The notes under the pieces: generated by a model
The model's database searches: none
The model's input: the letters and a program-made list of their open reading frames with translations, nothing else
Told to the model about the DNA's origin: nothing
Made by a program: the position numbers and the translations under genes
In this document: piece by piece, positions 8,829 to 18,584 of the stretch
Layout: each line of letters starts with the position of its first letter
Position numbering within the stretch: the stretch's first letter is position 1
Assembly: GCA_963783945.1 (NCBI GenBank)
Contig: CAWAPS010000019.1
Span: 248,001 to 312,000, forward strand
DNA from: CAWAPS01 sp963783945
Lineage (GTDB): Bacteria; Actinomycetota; Acidimicrobiia; Acidimicrobiales; Palsa-688
Reading direction: 5' to 3'
DNA length: 64,000 nucleotides

Positions 8829-9470
8829 GTGAACAAATCGCCCTCAGCCACCAAGACGTCTGCGGTAGGCCGGCCCCGGCGCTTCGACGATGAAACCGAG
8901 CGAAGCATGGTCATGGACGCAGCCATACGGGTCATGGCCCGCAACGGCTATGCCCGGATGTCCGTCGGTGCGGTGCTCTCAGAAGCAGGGCTGTCGACTC
9001 GGGCGTTTTACCGGCATTTCGACTCGACGCAAGCTCTCCTCGTCGCACTCATGCGGCGTGAGTCCGAAGCGGTGGGCCGATCCTTCGAACGGGTGGTAAC
9101 CCAGGCTCCCAACCCTGTAGCCGCGTTGGAAGCCTGGCTCGAACGGTTCTTGGACGTCTTCTACGTGCCCAGGCGGGCCGCCCGCGCCGCCCTTTTCTCG
9201 ACTCCCGCGGTCCGGGCCTCCTACCCGCCTGTCGACGAGCTCGAGGAGCGGCGGCGGATCTTCTGCCGCCCGCTCATGGAGGTCCTGCAGGTGGGCCACG
9301 AAACCGGGATCCTGTACTCCCCCACTCCCGAGGCTGACGCCCACAGCATGTTCGCTCTGGTCAGCGCGGTCACCGAACAGCGCGACTCACAATTCCCGGA
9401 CCGGGCGGCGGCCCGGTCCCAGGTGGTGCGCTTCGCCTGGCCCGCCTTTCGCTTGCCAATCGAGGGCTAG
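8829..9470 (+). CDS. TetR-family transcriptional regulator
   Basis: A 213-residue protein. The N-terminal helix-turn-helix covers about residues 23-70, with AAIRVMARNGYARMSVGAV and the recognition helix GLSTRAFYRHF. The rest is an alpha-helical ligand and dimer domain with no recognised sub-family. The start GTG 8829 follows GGAGGA at 8819-8824. It lies downstream of, and on the same strand as, the thiolase/DUF35 operon, with a 213-nt gap holding its own palindrome. A role as local repressor of the catabolic genes is likely but not shown. Confidence 0.88.
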   Translation: MNKSPSATKTSAVGRPRRFDDETERSMVMDAAIRVMARNGYARMSVGAVLSEAGLSTRAFYRHFDSTQALLVALMRRESEAVGRSFERVVTQAPNPVAALEAWLERFLDVFYVPRRAARAALFSTPAVRASYPPVDELEERRRIFCRPLMEVLQVGHETGILYSPTPEADAHSMFALVSAVTEQRDSQFPDRAAARSQVVRFAWPAFRLPIEG

Positions 9471-9531
9471 GCAACCGACTTCATCAGATGGCCGCTGCCG
9501 GCCTGCCCGCCTCGAACATCTGGGCAGGAAA

Positions 9532-9993
9532 TCACCAGAAGGACTTGATACCTGGGGTCACTTCGGGCGATGACAGACTGCCGCGGTAGATGAGATCGAA
9601 GGAGCTTGGAGTGGTCCCGGATCCGCCGTTGGCCTCGGAATCGGAGGCGAGCTCGCGGGCCAGGTCGAGGACAAAGATGAACTCGAAGTTGGCGCGCTCG
9701 GCGAAATGGGCGTCCACTTGAGTGTCGCCGATATGTACAAAGCGCTCCGACACGAACTTCTCTCGAACGGACTCCAGCCGGTGCTTTGCGATGACAAAAT
9801 CGGGCACGATGCCCACGCGAGTCCACATGTTTGACTGCTCACGGAGGGTCCGGTCCGAACAACTCCCGATGATGCAGCCGCGCTCTTGAACATGGCGGAC
9901 GAAGGCGGCACTCAGCGGTCCCGGTGGATCGCCCGTCTCGAGTGTGCCGTCGATGTCGAAGCTGACCAGCGTCACCCCCTCAGAGGCACCCAT
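9532..9993 (-). CDS. HAD-superfamily hydrolase-like protein, small
   Basis: A 153-residue protein with the four HAD motifs in order: SFDIDGTLE (nucleophile Asp13, general acid Asp15), GSCSDRT (motif II Ser), IAKHRLESV (motif III Lys) and HIGDTQVDAHFAE (motif IV acidic pair). It has no recognisable cap domain, so it is a minimal HAD, possibly a phosphatase or phosphonatase-like enzyme acting on a large or macromolecular substrate. It is convergent with the TetR gene and ends 62 nt from it. Substrate unknown. Confidence 0.7.
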   Translation of the reverse strand: MGASEGVTLVSFDIDGTLETGDPPGPLSAAFVRHVQERGCIIGSCSDRTLREQSNMWTRVGIVPDFVIAKHRLESVREKFVSERFVHIGDTQVDAHFAERANFEFIFVLDLARELASDSEANGGSGTTPSSFDLIYRGSLSSPEVTPGIKSFW

Positions 9994-10594
9994 GGCGGCT
10001 CCGTTCGGGGCGATCCCTCTTAGTCTCTTCGTTCGTCCTCATAGTCTCCCTCGACACCGGTACCCGCACCGGTCGAGCTCGTTCCTCCACCGTGCGTTTC
10101 CATTCAATCATGCCGGTGGGGTCCGACACGAACTCGGTCCGCGCTCCTACCTTGCCCCGCCGGCCGGCCGGCGGCTGAACCCGTGGCGGCCGTCGCCGTG
10201 GATGGCTTCTCAGTCCTGTATAGCTTCTCTGTCCCCTACGGCTTCTCCGTCCGCTCGGGCCGGACCGTCGAATCCCCGGCTCACAGGTCGACGGTCCCGG
10301 CCTGCGACCGTTGGGCGATCGCTCAGGTACTGCCGACCCGGTCCCTGCCCGGTCCCTGCCCGCCCGGAGTCGACGTCTGCCCCGCCTCCTCTGGCTTCTG
10401 CGTGAAGTTGTTCAGGCTAAGGATAGGCTCGGTTTGGGTTGGTGGTGGGTTGAGACTTGACTCTGGTTTGGGGGCTGGTAATCTTTGTGGGGTTTGGTGC
10501 TCCTTGGGGGAGGGTGTTTCTGTTTGGTGCTCGACTTGTGGGGGCGTGGTGTTGGGTTCGTGTTGGTTGAGTTGCCGGCCCGGAGGGTGAGCTG
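9994..10594. other. Intergenic stretch upstream of the transporter
   Basis: About 600 nt with no supported gene. Frames are open here only because of GC richness. From about 10400 the plus strand becomes strikingly G/T-rich and stays so through the permease gene. The stretch contains the promoter candidate listed at 10457-10484 and an RBS (GGAGGGTGA, 10582-10590) before the permease gene. Confidence 0.5.
10457..10484 (+). promoter_or_regulatory. Putative promoter of the ABC transporter operon
   Basis: TTGACT (10457-10462) and TAATCT (10479-10484) are separated by 16 bp, 110 nt before the ATG of the fused permease gene. It is a consensus-only prediction. Confidence 0.4.
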
Positions 10595-12630
10595 ATGTTG
10601 CAGTATATTTTGGCCGGTTTGGCGTTGGGTTCGATTTATGCGATCGCGGCGTCGGGGCTGGTGGTGACGTTTGTGTCGGGCGGGGTGCTGAATTTTGCGT
10701 TCGGGTCGATGGCGTATTTCGTGGCCCGGTTTTATTATTGGTTGAACTCTCAGCATGGGTGGCGTACTGATGCGGCGGGGGCGGTGTCGTTGGTGGTTAT
10801 GGCCCCGTTGTTGGGGGTGTTTTTGTACTTCTTTTTGTTTCAGTTTATTCGGGGTAAGTCGACGCTGATCAAGTTGGTGGCGACGATTGGTTTGTCGGTG
10901 GCGTTGCCGCCGGTGGCGGATTTTCTTTTCGGGACGCAGGCGATCACTTCGGCGCCTGGTTTGGCGTCGTTGAGTGATCAGCCGTTCCATTTTTTGGGGG
11001 CGCCGGTCACTACTGATCAGGTGATCACGTACGGGTTTGTGTTGTTTGTGGTGGTGCTCGGGACGTTGGTGTTGCGGTTCACGAGTGTGGGTTTGCGGGT
11101 GCGGGCCATGGTGGATTCGGAGGCTATGGCGTCGTTGTCGGGGATCAATCCGGGGCGGGTGGCGGTGGGGGTGTGGGCGGTGTCGGCCACCCTGGCCGGT
11201 CTGGCTGGGGTGTTGGTGGCGCCGACTAATGGTTTGACCACGGGGGGGATGACGGCGTTGATGGCGGCGGCGTTCGCCGCGGTGGTGGCGGCCCGGTTGC
11301 GGTCGTTGCCGGGGGCGGTGGGGGTGGCGTTGTTGATGGGGGTGGTCACCGATGTGATCCAGAAGTATCTGCCGGCGAACAGTTCGCTGACCGCGGCGAT
11401 CATCCCGTCGGTGCCTTTCGCGTTCATTCTGGTGTTTTTGATCTTCTATCTGATCCGTTCGGGGTCGTTGGACGAGGACGCGGGGACGGGCGGCCCGTTG
11501 GATCATGCGGTGCGTCCGGCCAGCCAGGATTCTGAGGATTCGGGGGTGCAGGCGGCGGACGTGAAGGGTTGGGGGGCGTATCTGGGTTTGGTGCCGCTGG
11601 TGGTGGCGGCGTGTCTGCCGTTGATTTTTAGGGGTTCGTCGTATTGGTTGGGGTTGACCGCGCTGGGGTTCTGTTATGCCATCACGTTCGTGACTTTCAC
11701 CGTGGTCACCGGCGAGGGCGGCATGTTGTGGTTGTCGCAGATCATTTTTGCCGGGGCGGGGGCGTTGGCCACCGGGCAGTTCGTGAACTCGTGGCACATA
11801 CCGGTGTTGCTGGCGGTGGCGTTGGGGGGGGTGGTAGCGGCGGCGGCGGGAGCGATCATCGGGTTGTTGACCATCCGGTTAGGCGACTTGTACGTGGCGT
11901 TGGTCACCTTGACCTTCGGGTTGCTGGTCGAGACGCTGGTGTTCACCCGCAACCGGTTCTTGCAGGGCGGGCTGGGCGTGACCGTGCTGCCCCCCCATTT
12001 CGCTCGCAGCCCGCTGGTGTTCGGCTACTTGGCGTTGGGGGTGTTCTTGATCTTCGCCCTGTTCACCTTGAACCTGCGCCGCTCGACGAGCGGGCTGGCG
12101 TTGCGGGCGGTGCGCGACAGCGAACCGGGGGCCCGCACCCTGGGTTTGAGCGTGGTCCAGGTCAAGGTCATCGTGGGTGCGCTGGCCGCGTTCGTGGCCG
12201 CGGTGGGCGGCGGGTTCTTGGCCATGGACACCCAGATCGCCCAACCCCAGTCGTTCGCCACCTTCGCCGGTCTGGTCTGGCTGGCGGTGGTGGTGACCAT
12301 GGGTGTGCGCTCGCTTATCGCCGCCTTGCTGGCCGGGCTGTCGTTCACGTTGTTCCCCGGGATATTCCAAACCTATGTCCCGACCCGCTGGGCTGAGGTG
12401 CCGACCATGCTGTTCGGTTTGGGGGCCATCTCAGTGGCCCGCCACCCCGAAGGCGTGATCGCCCAAAACGGCCGGCAGATCCGCCAGGCCCTGACCGCGT
12501 TGACCGCCCGGCTCACCGGCGGCCAACCGGCCCAGCCGGCCTGGCCCACCGGCCGCCCCGATCCTGACGATCCTGGTCGTCCCGTCGCCCTCAACACCGG
12601 CGACAGCGACGTCAAAGCCGAGGCCGCCCC

Positions 12631-12634
<4 letters not shown>
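10595..12634 (+). CDS. Fused LivH-LivM branched-chain-type ABC permease
   Basis: This 679-residue membrane protein joins two permeases usually encoded separately. The LivH-like half (about 1-290) starts MLQYILAGLALGSIYAIAASG and has a run of hydrophobic helices. A short hydrophilic linker (SGSLDEDAGTGG region) leads to a LivM-like half (about 325-640) with the conserved LSVVQVKVIVGALAAF segment. The start ATG 10595 follows GGAGGGTGA. The stop overlaps the ATG of the ATPase gene by four bases (ATGA). This importer class takes up branched-chain amino acids but also amides and carboxylates. No periplasmic binding protein gene is nearby. The plus strand is extremely G/T-rich for most of the gene, unlike the ATPase gene that follows. 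Confidence 0.9.
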
Positions 12635-14376
<1,742 letters not shown>

Positions 14377-14746
14377 ACAACCCGGGCGCGCCGCCGCTGG
14401 CATCGGAGAGTCAGAGAGCTACCTTCGCCGGCGCCTACTCACTGTCCAGCTTCGGGCATCCGCTCGGCCGGCGGGCCGGCCCGTCCGGGAGCAGGAGCGA
14501 ACGGGTCAGCGCCGGTCGAGAACCGGTTGAGAGCAAGATCAGAGCGAAGGCATTGAGCGACGGTTTCCGGGGCATCGCCATCGTGCCTTAGGGGGTAGAG
14601 GGACCGGGTGCCGCCCGCCCCCCCACCTGGCTCGATGGCTTTCAATGACTGTGGCGCCCTCAACTCCCCGGCCAAGCGGCCCACGCTGCGGTCCCCCTAC
14701 ACTGGGCCAGCGCTTGATCGAGACAGATCTGCACAGGAGGCTTCTG
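14377..14746. other. Intergenic stretch with a transposase relic
   Basis: About 370 nt between the transporter and the acyl-CoA synthetase. No intact gene is seen. It holds the IS256 relic listed separately. The AGGAGG (14735-14740) that fixes the synthetase start is near its end. An in-frame ATG at 14645 has no comparable ribosome-binding site. Confidence 0.5.
14521..14584 (-). pseudogene. Relic of the C-terminal end of an IS256-type transposase
   Basis: Read on the minus strand, this stretch encodes MPRKPSLNAFALIL, which resembles MRWKPALNAFAITF from the broken IS256 transposase at 57566-58230. At DNA level about 26 of 36 aligned bases agree with 57609-57644. No other part of the transposase is recognisable, so this is a short, old scar. 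It is a comparison by eye over a short length. Confidence 0.4.
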
Positions 14747-16234
14747 TTGAGTTCCGAGGATGTCGTGTTCGTGTCGGGCGGCCGCCGGGTGACTTGGGGG
14801 GACTACGCGGATCGGGTGGGGCGGGCGGCGGGTTTGTTGGGGGAGTTGGGGGTTGGTCGGGGTGATCGGGTGGGGATCGCGTTGCGTAACCGGCCGGAGT
14901 TCTTCGAGTTGTTGGCGGCGGCGGCGACTTTGGGGGCGAGGGCAGTGCCGGTGGCGTGGCGGCTCAAGCGCGACGAGTTTCGTTACATGGTGGAGGATTC
15001 GGGGGCCAAGGTGGTGGTTTTCGAGGATGACCGTGGTGGCGGGGACGCGGGGGTTGGGGGGTTGGCGCTGGCCGAGTATGAGCGCCGGCTGGGGCTGGTG
15101 CAGCCGGTGGCGGGTCCGGTGCAGCTGACGGCGGGGTTGAGTCTGGAGTTGTATTCGTCCGGGACCACGGGCCGGCCCAAGGCGATCGAGCGGCCGGGTC
15201 TGGCCGATTTGATCGAGGGGGCTGAGGGGGGTGGCACGGACGCGGTAGTGGTGCCCCGTCTGGGGTTTTTGGAGTTGATGGGGGTGGATGATCCTGGTGA
15301 GGTGCACATGATGTGCGGGCCTCTGTATCACTCTCAGCCGATCGGGTTCTCCACTCAGGCTCTGGCTGCGGGTCAGCGGGTGGTGATGATGGAGGGGGGT
15401 TTCGACGCCGAGGTGTGCTTGGCGACCATCGAGCGCGAGCGGGTGTCGTGGATGACGTGTGTGCCGACTCATTTCGTGCGTATCCTGGCTCTGCCCGAGT
15501 CCATTCGCGGCCGCTACGATCTGGGTTCGCTCAAGGCGGTGATGCACTCGGCGGCGCCGTGCCCGCGCGATGTCAAGACCAAGATCATGGAGTTGTTCCC
15601 GCCGGACACGGTTTGGGAGTCTTATGGGGGGACCGAGGGGTCGATGGCGTTTATCTCTCCACAGGAGTGGAAACGCAAGCCCGGTAGCGTGGGCCGGGCG
15701 TTTCCCCCTGGCACCGAGTTGCACGTATTCGATCTGGACGGCACCGAGTTGCCGGCGGGCCAGGTCGGCCTGGTCTATACCCGGGCCGTCATGCCGTTTC
15801 GTTACCGGGGTTCGCCCGACCTGGACCGGGAGACCTGGAAGGGTGAGCTGTTCACCATCGGCGACATGGGCTACCTCGACGAGGACGGCTACCTGTTCAT
15901 CACCGATCGGATAAAGGACATGATCATCACCGGGGGGGCCAACGTCTACCCGGCCGAGGTGGAAGCGGTGCTGTTCAACCATCCCGCGGTGGCCGACGCC
16001 GCGGTTATCGGTATCCCCGACCCCGAGTGGGGCGAGGCGGTAAGAGCCATCGTCGAACCCCAGGCCCCCCTCAGCGCCGAGGACGTCATCGCCTACTGCC
16101 GCCAGCACCTGGCCCACTACAAGTGCCCGACCTCAGCCGAGATCGTCGAACGCCTACCCCGCGACCCCAACGGCAAAATCCGCAAACGCGAACTCCGAGA
16201 GAAATACTGGGCCCACACCGACCGCATCATCTAG
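14747..16234 (+). CDS. Acyl-CoA synthetase (AMP-binding, ANL superfamily)
   Basis: A 495-residue adenylate-forming ligase. The ATP loop is ELYSSGTTGRPKAIERP, the aromatic motif SYGGTEG, and the hinge and C-terminal lid read YLFITDRIKDMIITGG. The catalytic Lys lies in PRDPNGKIRKREL. The enzyme makes an acyl-AMP from a carboxylic acid and ATP and then the CoA thioester. I prefer the TTG start at 14747, with AGGAGG 6 nt upstream. An in-frame ATG at 14645 would add 34 residues without family similarity. The gene begins G/T-rich and ends C/A-rich. It is probably the entry point for the acid imported or released by neighbouring genes. The acid is not predictable from sequence alone. Confidence 0.9.
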   Translation: MSSEDVVFVSGGRRVTWGDYADRVGRAAGLLGELGVGRGDRVGIALRNRPEFFELLAAAATLGARAVPVAWRLKRDEFRYMVEDSGAKVVVFEDDRGGGDAGVGGLALAEYERRLGLVQPVAGPVQLTAGLSLELYSSGTTGRPKAIERPGLADLIEGAEGGGTDAVVVPRLGFLELMGVDDPGEVHMMCGPLYHSQPIGFSTQALAAGQRVVMMEGGFDAEVCLATIERERVSWMTCVPTHFVRILALPESIRGRYDLGSLKAVMHSAAPCPRDVKTKIMELFPPDTVWESYGGTEGSMAFISPQEWKRKPGSVGRAFPPGTELHVFDLDGTELPAGQVGLVYTRAVMPFRYRGSPDLDRETWKGELFTIGDMGYLDEDGYLFITDRIKDMIITGGANVYPAEVEAVLFNHPAVADAAVIGIPDPEWGEAVRAIVEPQAPLSAEDVIAYCRQHLAHYKCPTSAEIVERLPRDPNGKIRKRELREKYWAHTDRII

Positions 16235-16318
16235 AAAAACTCCGCAACAATGCCTGTCGCCTGACGGTAGAGCAGCGGCGCAGACAACACCACGCCAGCT
16301 ACAGGGAGCCAAAACCAA

Positions 16319-17269
16319 ATGCCGGGAACAATAGCGGTCACCGATCTCGTGGCGGTCGGGCACGGCCTACAACGACCGGAAACGGTGCTGGTCACACGGG
16401 ACGGGGGGGTGTACGCGTCTGATAAGGATTCGGCCGTAGCTGAGATCCTTGCGGACGGCGGTTTACGCCGCATTGGCAAAGCGGGGGGTGAGCCGAATGG
16501 TATTGCCGTCGACGCCTCAGGACACTTTCTCATCGCCAACTTCGGGCTCGGGCAGCTGCAGAAGCTCGATCCGACAACTGGAGACATCACGGTTCTCCTG
16601 GCCGACCAGGTCGACGGACGATCCCTCCAATGGTTGAACTACGTTCTCGTTGACAGCTCAGGCGTCATGTGGGCCTCGGTCAGTACCGCCAGCTCCGATG
16701 TACAGGAAACCATCGCTAATGGGTGGGCGGACGGGTACATCGTCCGGCTGGAACCCGACGGATCAGGCGCCCGGATTGTCGCCGACGGGGTCGACTTCCC
16801 CAACTGCATGGCCCTCGACCGCAACCAGGAGTTTCTCTACGTGGTACGAACGACAGCGGTGGACGTTGCCCGGTTCCGCATCGACGGAACCAAGCTCGGC
16901 CGCCCAGAGACTTTCAGCCCACCGCTATCCGAAGGCCGTCCGAGCGACGTCGACACCTCGGCGATTTTCGCTGACCCTGAGGCCGTCAAACGGTGGGGCC
17001 TGGCCGACGGCTGCGCGTTCGATGACACCGGCAACCTCTGGGTCACGCTGCTTTTGTCGAACCGCGTTGTCGCCGTGACTCCCGAGCGAGGAGTGATCCC
17101 GGTAATCGACGACCCTGATGGCAATGAGATCAACACTCCAACGAGTGTGGCTTGGGGTGGGGCCGACATGAAGGACGTGTATTTCGGGTGCTTGGACCGG
17201 CCGTATGTGGTCAAAGGCCGCAGCTCGGTACCGGGCCTGCCTCTCGTTCATCAGCGCCGCGGGGGCTGA
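16319..17269 (+). CDS. SMP-30/gluconolactonase/LRE-like beta-propeller protein
   Basis: A 316-residue protein with propeller blades typical of the SMP-30 family: GEPNGIAVDASGHFLIANFG, PNCMALDRNQEFLYVV and GLADGCAFDDTGNLWVT. The family hydrolyses lactones or related esters at a divalent metal. The Asn and Asp residues in the PNG, NCMALD and DG-AFD positions are candidate metal ligands. The start ATG 16319 has AGGGAG 12 nt upstream. It follows the acyl-CoA synthetase by 84 nt and may be co-transcribed. There is no signal peptide. The exact substrate is unknown. Confidence 0.8.
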   Translation: MPGTIAVTDLVAVGHGLQRPETVLVTRDGGVYASDKDSAVAEILADGGLRRIGKAGGEPNGIAVDASGHFLIANFGLGQLQKLDPTTGDITVLLADQVDGRSLQWLNYVLVDSSGVMWASVSTASSDVQETIANGWADGYIVRLEPDGSGARIVADGVDFPNCMALDRNQEFLYVVRTTAVDVARFRIDGTKLGRPETFSPPLSEGRPSDVDTSAIFADPEAVKRWGLADGCAFDDTGNLWVTLLLSNRVVAVTPERGVIPVIDDPDGNEINTPTSVAWGGADMKDVYFGCLDRPYVVKGRSSVPGLPLVHQRRGG

Positions 17270-17296
17270 ACCTGGCATCGGGCTGCCCGGACGGTT

Positions 17297-17314
17297 GGGC
17301 CGCAGGAGCGGCCC
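17297..17314. terminator. Bidirectional hairpin between convergent genes
   Basis: GGGCCGC-AGGA-GCGGCCC forms a perfect 7-bp stem in the 69-nt gap between the convergent SMP-30-like and hydratase genes. T-runs are weak, as is common for high-GC actinomycete terminators. Confidence 0.5.
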
Positions 17315-17338
17315 TTAGTCCGGCGCCGCGCTGCCCGG

Positions 17339-18193
17339 TTAGCCCTCTGCGACCTCGACCAGCCCATGCCGTAAGGCGACCTTGCCGTCCGAGACCACCT
17401 CGAAGGCGTAGTTGTGGGAGCCCCCTGCGACCGACCCGGCGTCGTAGACCGACAGGTCCAGCGAATCTCCCGGGAACACCGGAGAGCTGAAGCGAACGGC
17501 GACGCGGCGCACCCGCCTGGGATCACCACCCGCCGCGAGCTCTATCAGGCCGCCACTGGCGATGGCAAGGGTACACAGACCCTGATTGAACTTCCGGGGG
17601 AAGCCGAACGACCGCGCCACCTCATCATCCACGTGCATGGCATTGCGGTCCCCGGACGCCCCGGCGTAGCGGAAGGTCTGATCCCGGGTCGTCGACAACG
17701 TCACGGAGCCGACCGGACGAGATCGAGCTTCCTCCGGGAAGGAGTGATCCCCGGGGTGCTGGCCTCGGTCCCCGCCCGTGACCGTCCCTCTGTACAACGG
17801 AGACCAGTACTGCTCGAGGACGGCGTCGCCCCGGTCATCGGAGCTCACCAGCTTGACGAACGCGGTCATGCCGGCGGAGCTGCAGATCACAGCCGAGTAC
17901 TCCCCCACCGTATGGAGCCAGCTCCCGGGAACCATCGGCTTGAGGATACGGAGATCGTGCTCGCCGTGGACGCCGCCCGTGGCCCCGGCTATCGCCTCGG
18001 GCGGCAGGATGCGAAAGTCGGAAAAGGCCGACCAGGCCACGACGACGGCGAACAATGGCGGAACCGCTCGGCCGTCGAGGTAGAGAGGATTACTGTCGTT
18101 GCTCGCCAAGGCGTAGGCAAGAACGTTGTCGGGATCGACGTACGTATGGTGGACCTCGGAGGGAGCACCCAGCGGCACCTTCAAGCTGTCCAT
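17339..18193 (-). CDS. MaoC-like double hot-dog hydratase
   Basis: A 284-residue protein with two hot-dog folds. The C-terminal half contains the hydratase-2 motif YAGASGDRNAMHVDDEVA, with the likely catalytic Asp182 and His187 (Asn184 next to them), followed by FGFPRKFNQGL. The N-terminal half keeps the fold but lacks this motif, as usual for eukaryotic-type (R)-specific enoyl-CoA hydratases. Expected reaction: hydration of a trans-2-enoyl-CoA (or dehydration of the 3-hydroxyacyl-CoA). It is divergent from the tandem CoA transferase at 18585. The biotin-carrier gene lies 52 nt upstream on the same strand, so the two probably form a transcript. Confidence 0.85.
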   Translation of the reverse strand: MDSLKVPLGAPSEVHHTYVDPDNVLAYALASNDSNPLYLDGRAVPPLFAVVVAWSAFSDFRILPPEAIAGATGGVHGEHDLRILKPMVPGSWLHTVGEYSAVICSSAGMTAFVKLVSSDDRGDAVLEQYWSPLYRGTVTGGDRGQHPGDHSFPEEARSRPVGSVTLSTTRDQTFRYAGASGDRNAMHVDDEVARSFGFPRKFNQGLCTLAIASGGLIELAAGGDPRRVRRVAVRFSSPVFPGDSLDLSVYDAGSVAGGSHNYAFEVVSDGKVALRHGLVEVAEG

Positions 18194-18245
18194 TCAGGGC
18201 TCCTATCGTAGTCCCGGTGGTCCCGTATCGTCCTGTACCCCATGG

Positions 18246-18464
18246 TCAGGGCTCGCCGAGGATGGCGATGGTCTGACCTTCGTTCACCTGGGCACCCTCC
18301 TCGACCTGAATCTCGAGGATCCTACAGTCGATCGGAGCCACGACAGGGATTTCCATCTTCATTGATTCGACGACGGCGACGGTGTCTCCGGCGGCCACTA
18401 CTTGACCGATCTCAACGGGGATCTGCCACACGCTTCCCATCAGCTCGCTTCGCAGCTCCATCAT
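18246..18464 (-). CDS. Stand-alone biotin/lipoyl carrier protein
   Basis: The whole 72-residue protein is one biotinyl domain. It carries the classical site ESMKMEIPV with the modified Lys36, and the VxxGxxVNEGQTIAIL beta-hammerhead pattern. Such carriers hand carboxybiotin from a biotin carboxylase to a carboxyltransferase. No carboxylase or carboxyltransferase gene is in the window, so its partners must lie elsewhere, or it has an orphan role. It is upstream of and co-directional with the MaoC-like gene. A very similar short BCCP-like protein is seen in many actinomycetes (general knowledge). Confidence 0.85.
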   Translation of the reverse strand: MMELRSELMGSVWQIPVEIGQVVAAGDTVAVVESMKMEIPVVAPIDCRILEIQVEEGAQVNEGQTIAILGEP

Positions 18465-18584
18465 CCCGCAGATACTAATGACGATTGTTACCGCGGCGAG
18501 CGGCTGCAGCCAGCCGGGCTGGCCCGGGGAGAGAGTGCTGTGACGACCAAGCCCCTGTAAGCTGCTCCTGCCGGAGGAGAACCC

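Noticed and set aside
10183..10590. 135-codon plus-strand frame before the permease gene
   Set aside because: Composition is that of the G/T-rich non-coding strand, and it covers the predicted promoter.
10412..11797. 461-codon open frame on the minus strand opposite the permease gene
   Set aside because: Extremely His/Arg/Pro/Gln-rich and repetitive, exactly antisense to a clear membrane protein; an effect of the G/T-rich composition.
14660..16117. 485-codon minus-strand frame opposite the acyl-CoA synthetase
   Set aside because: His/Arg/Pro-rich without motifs and antisense to an obvious enzyme.
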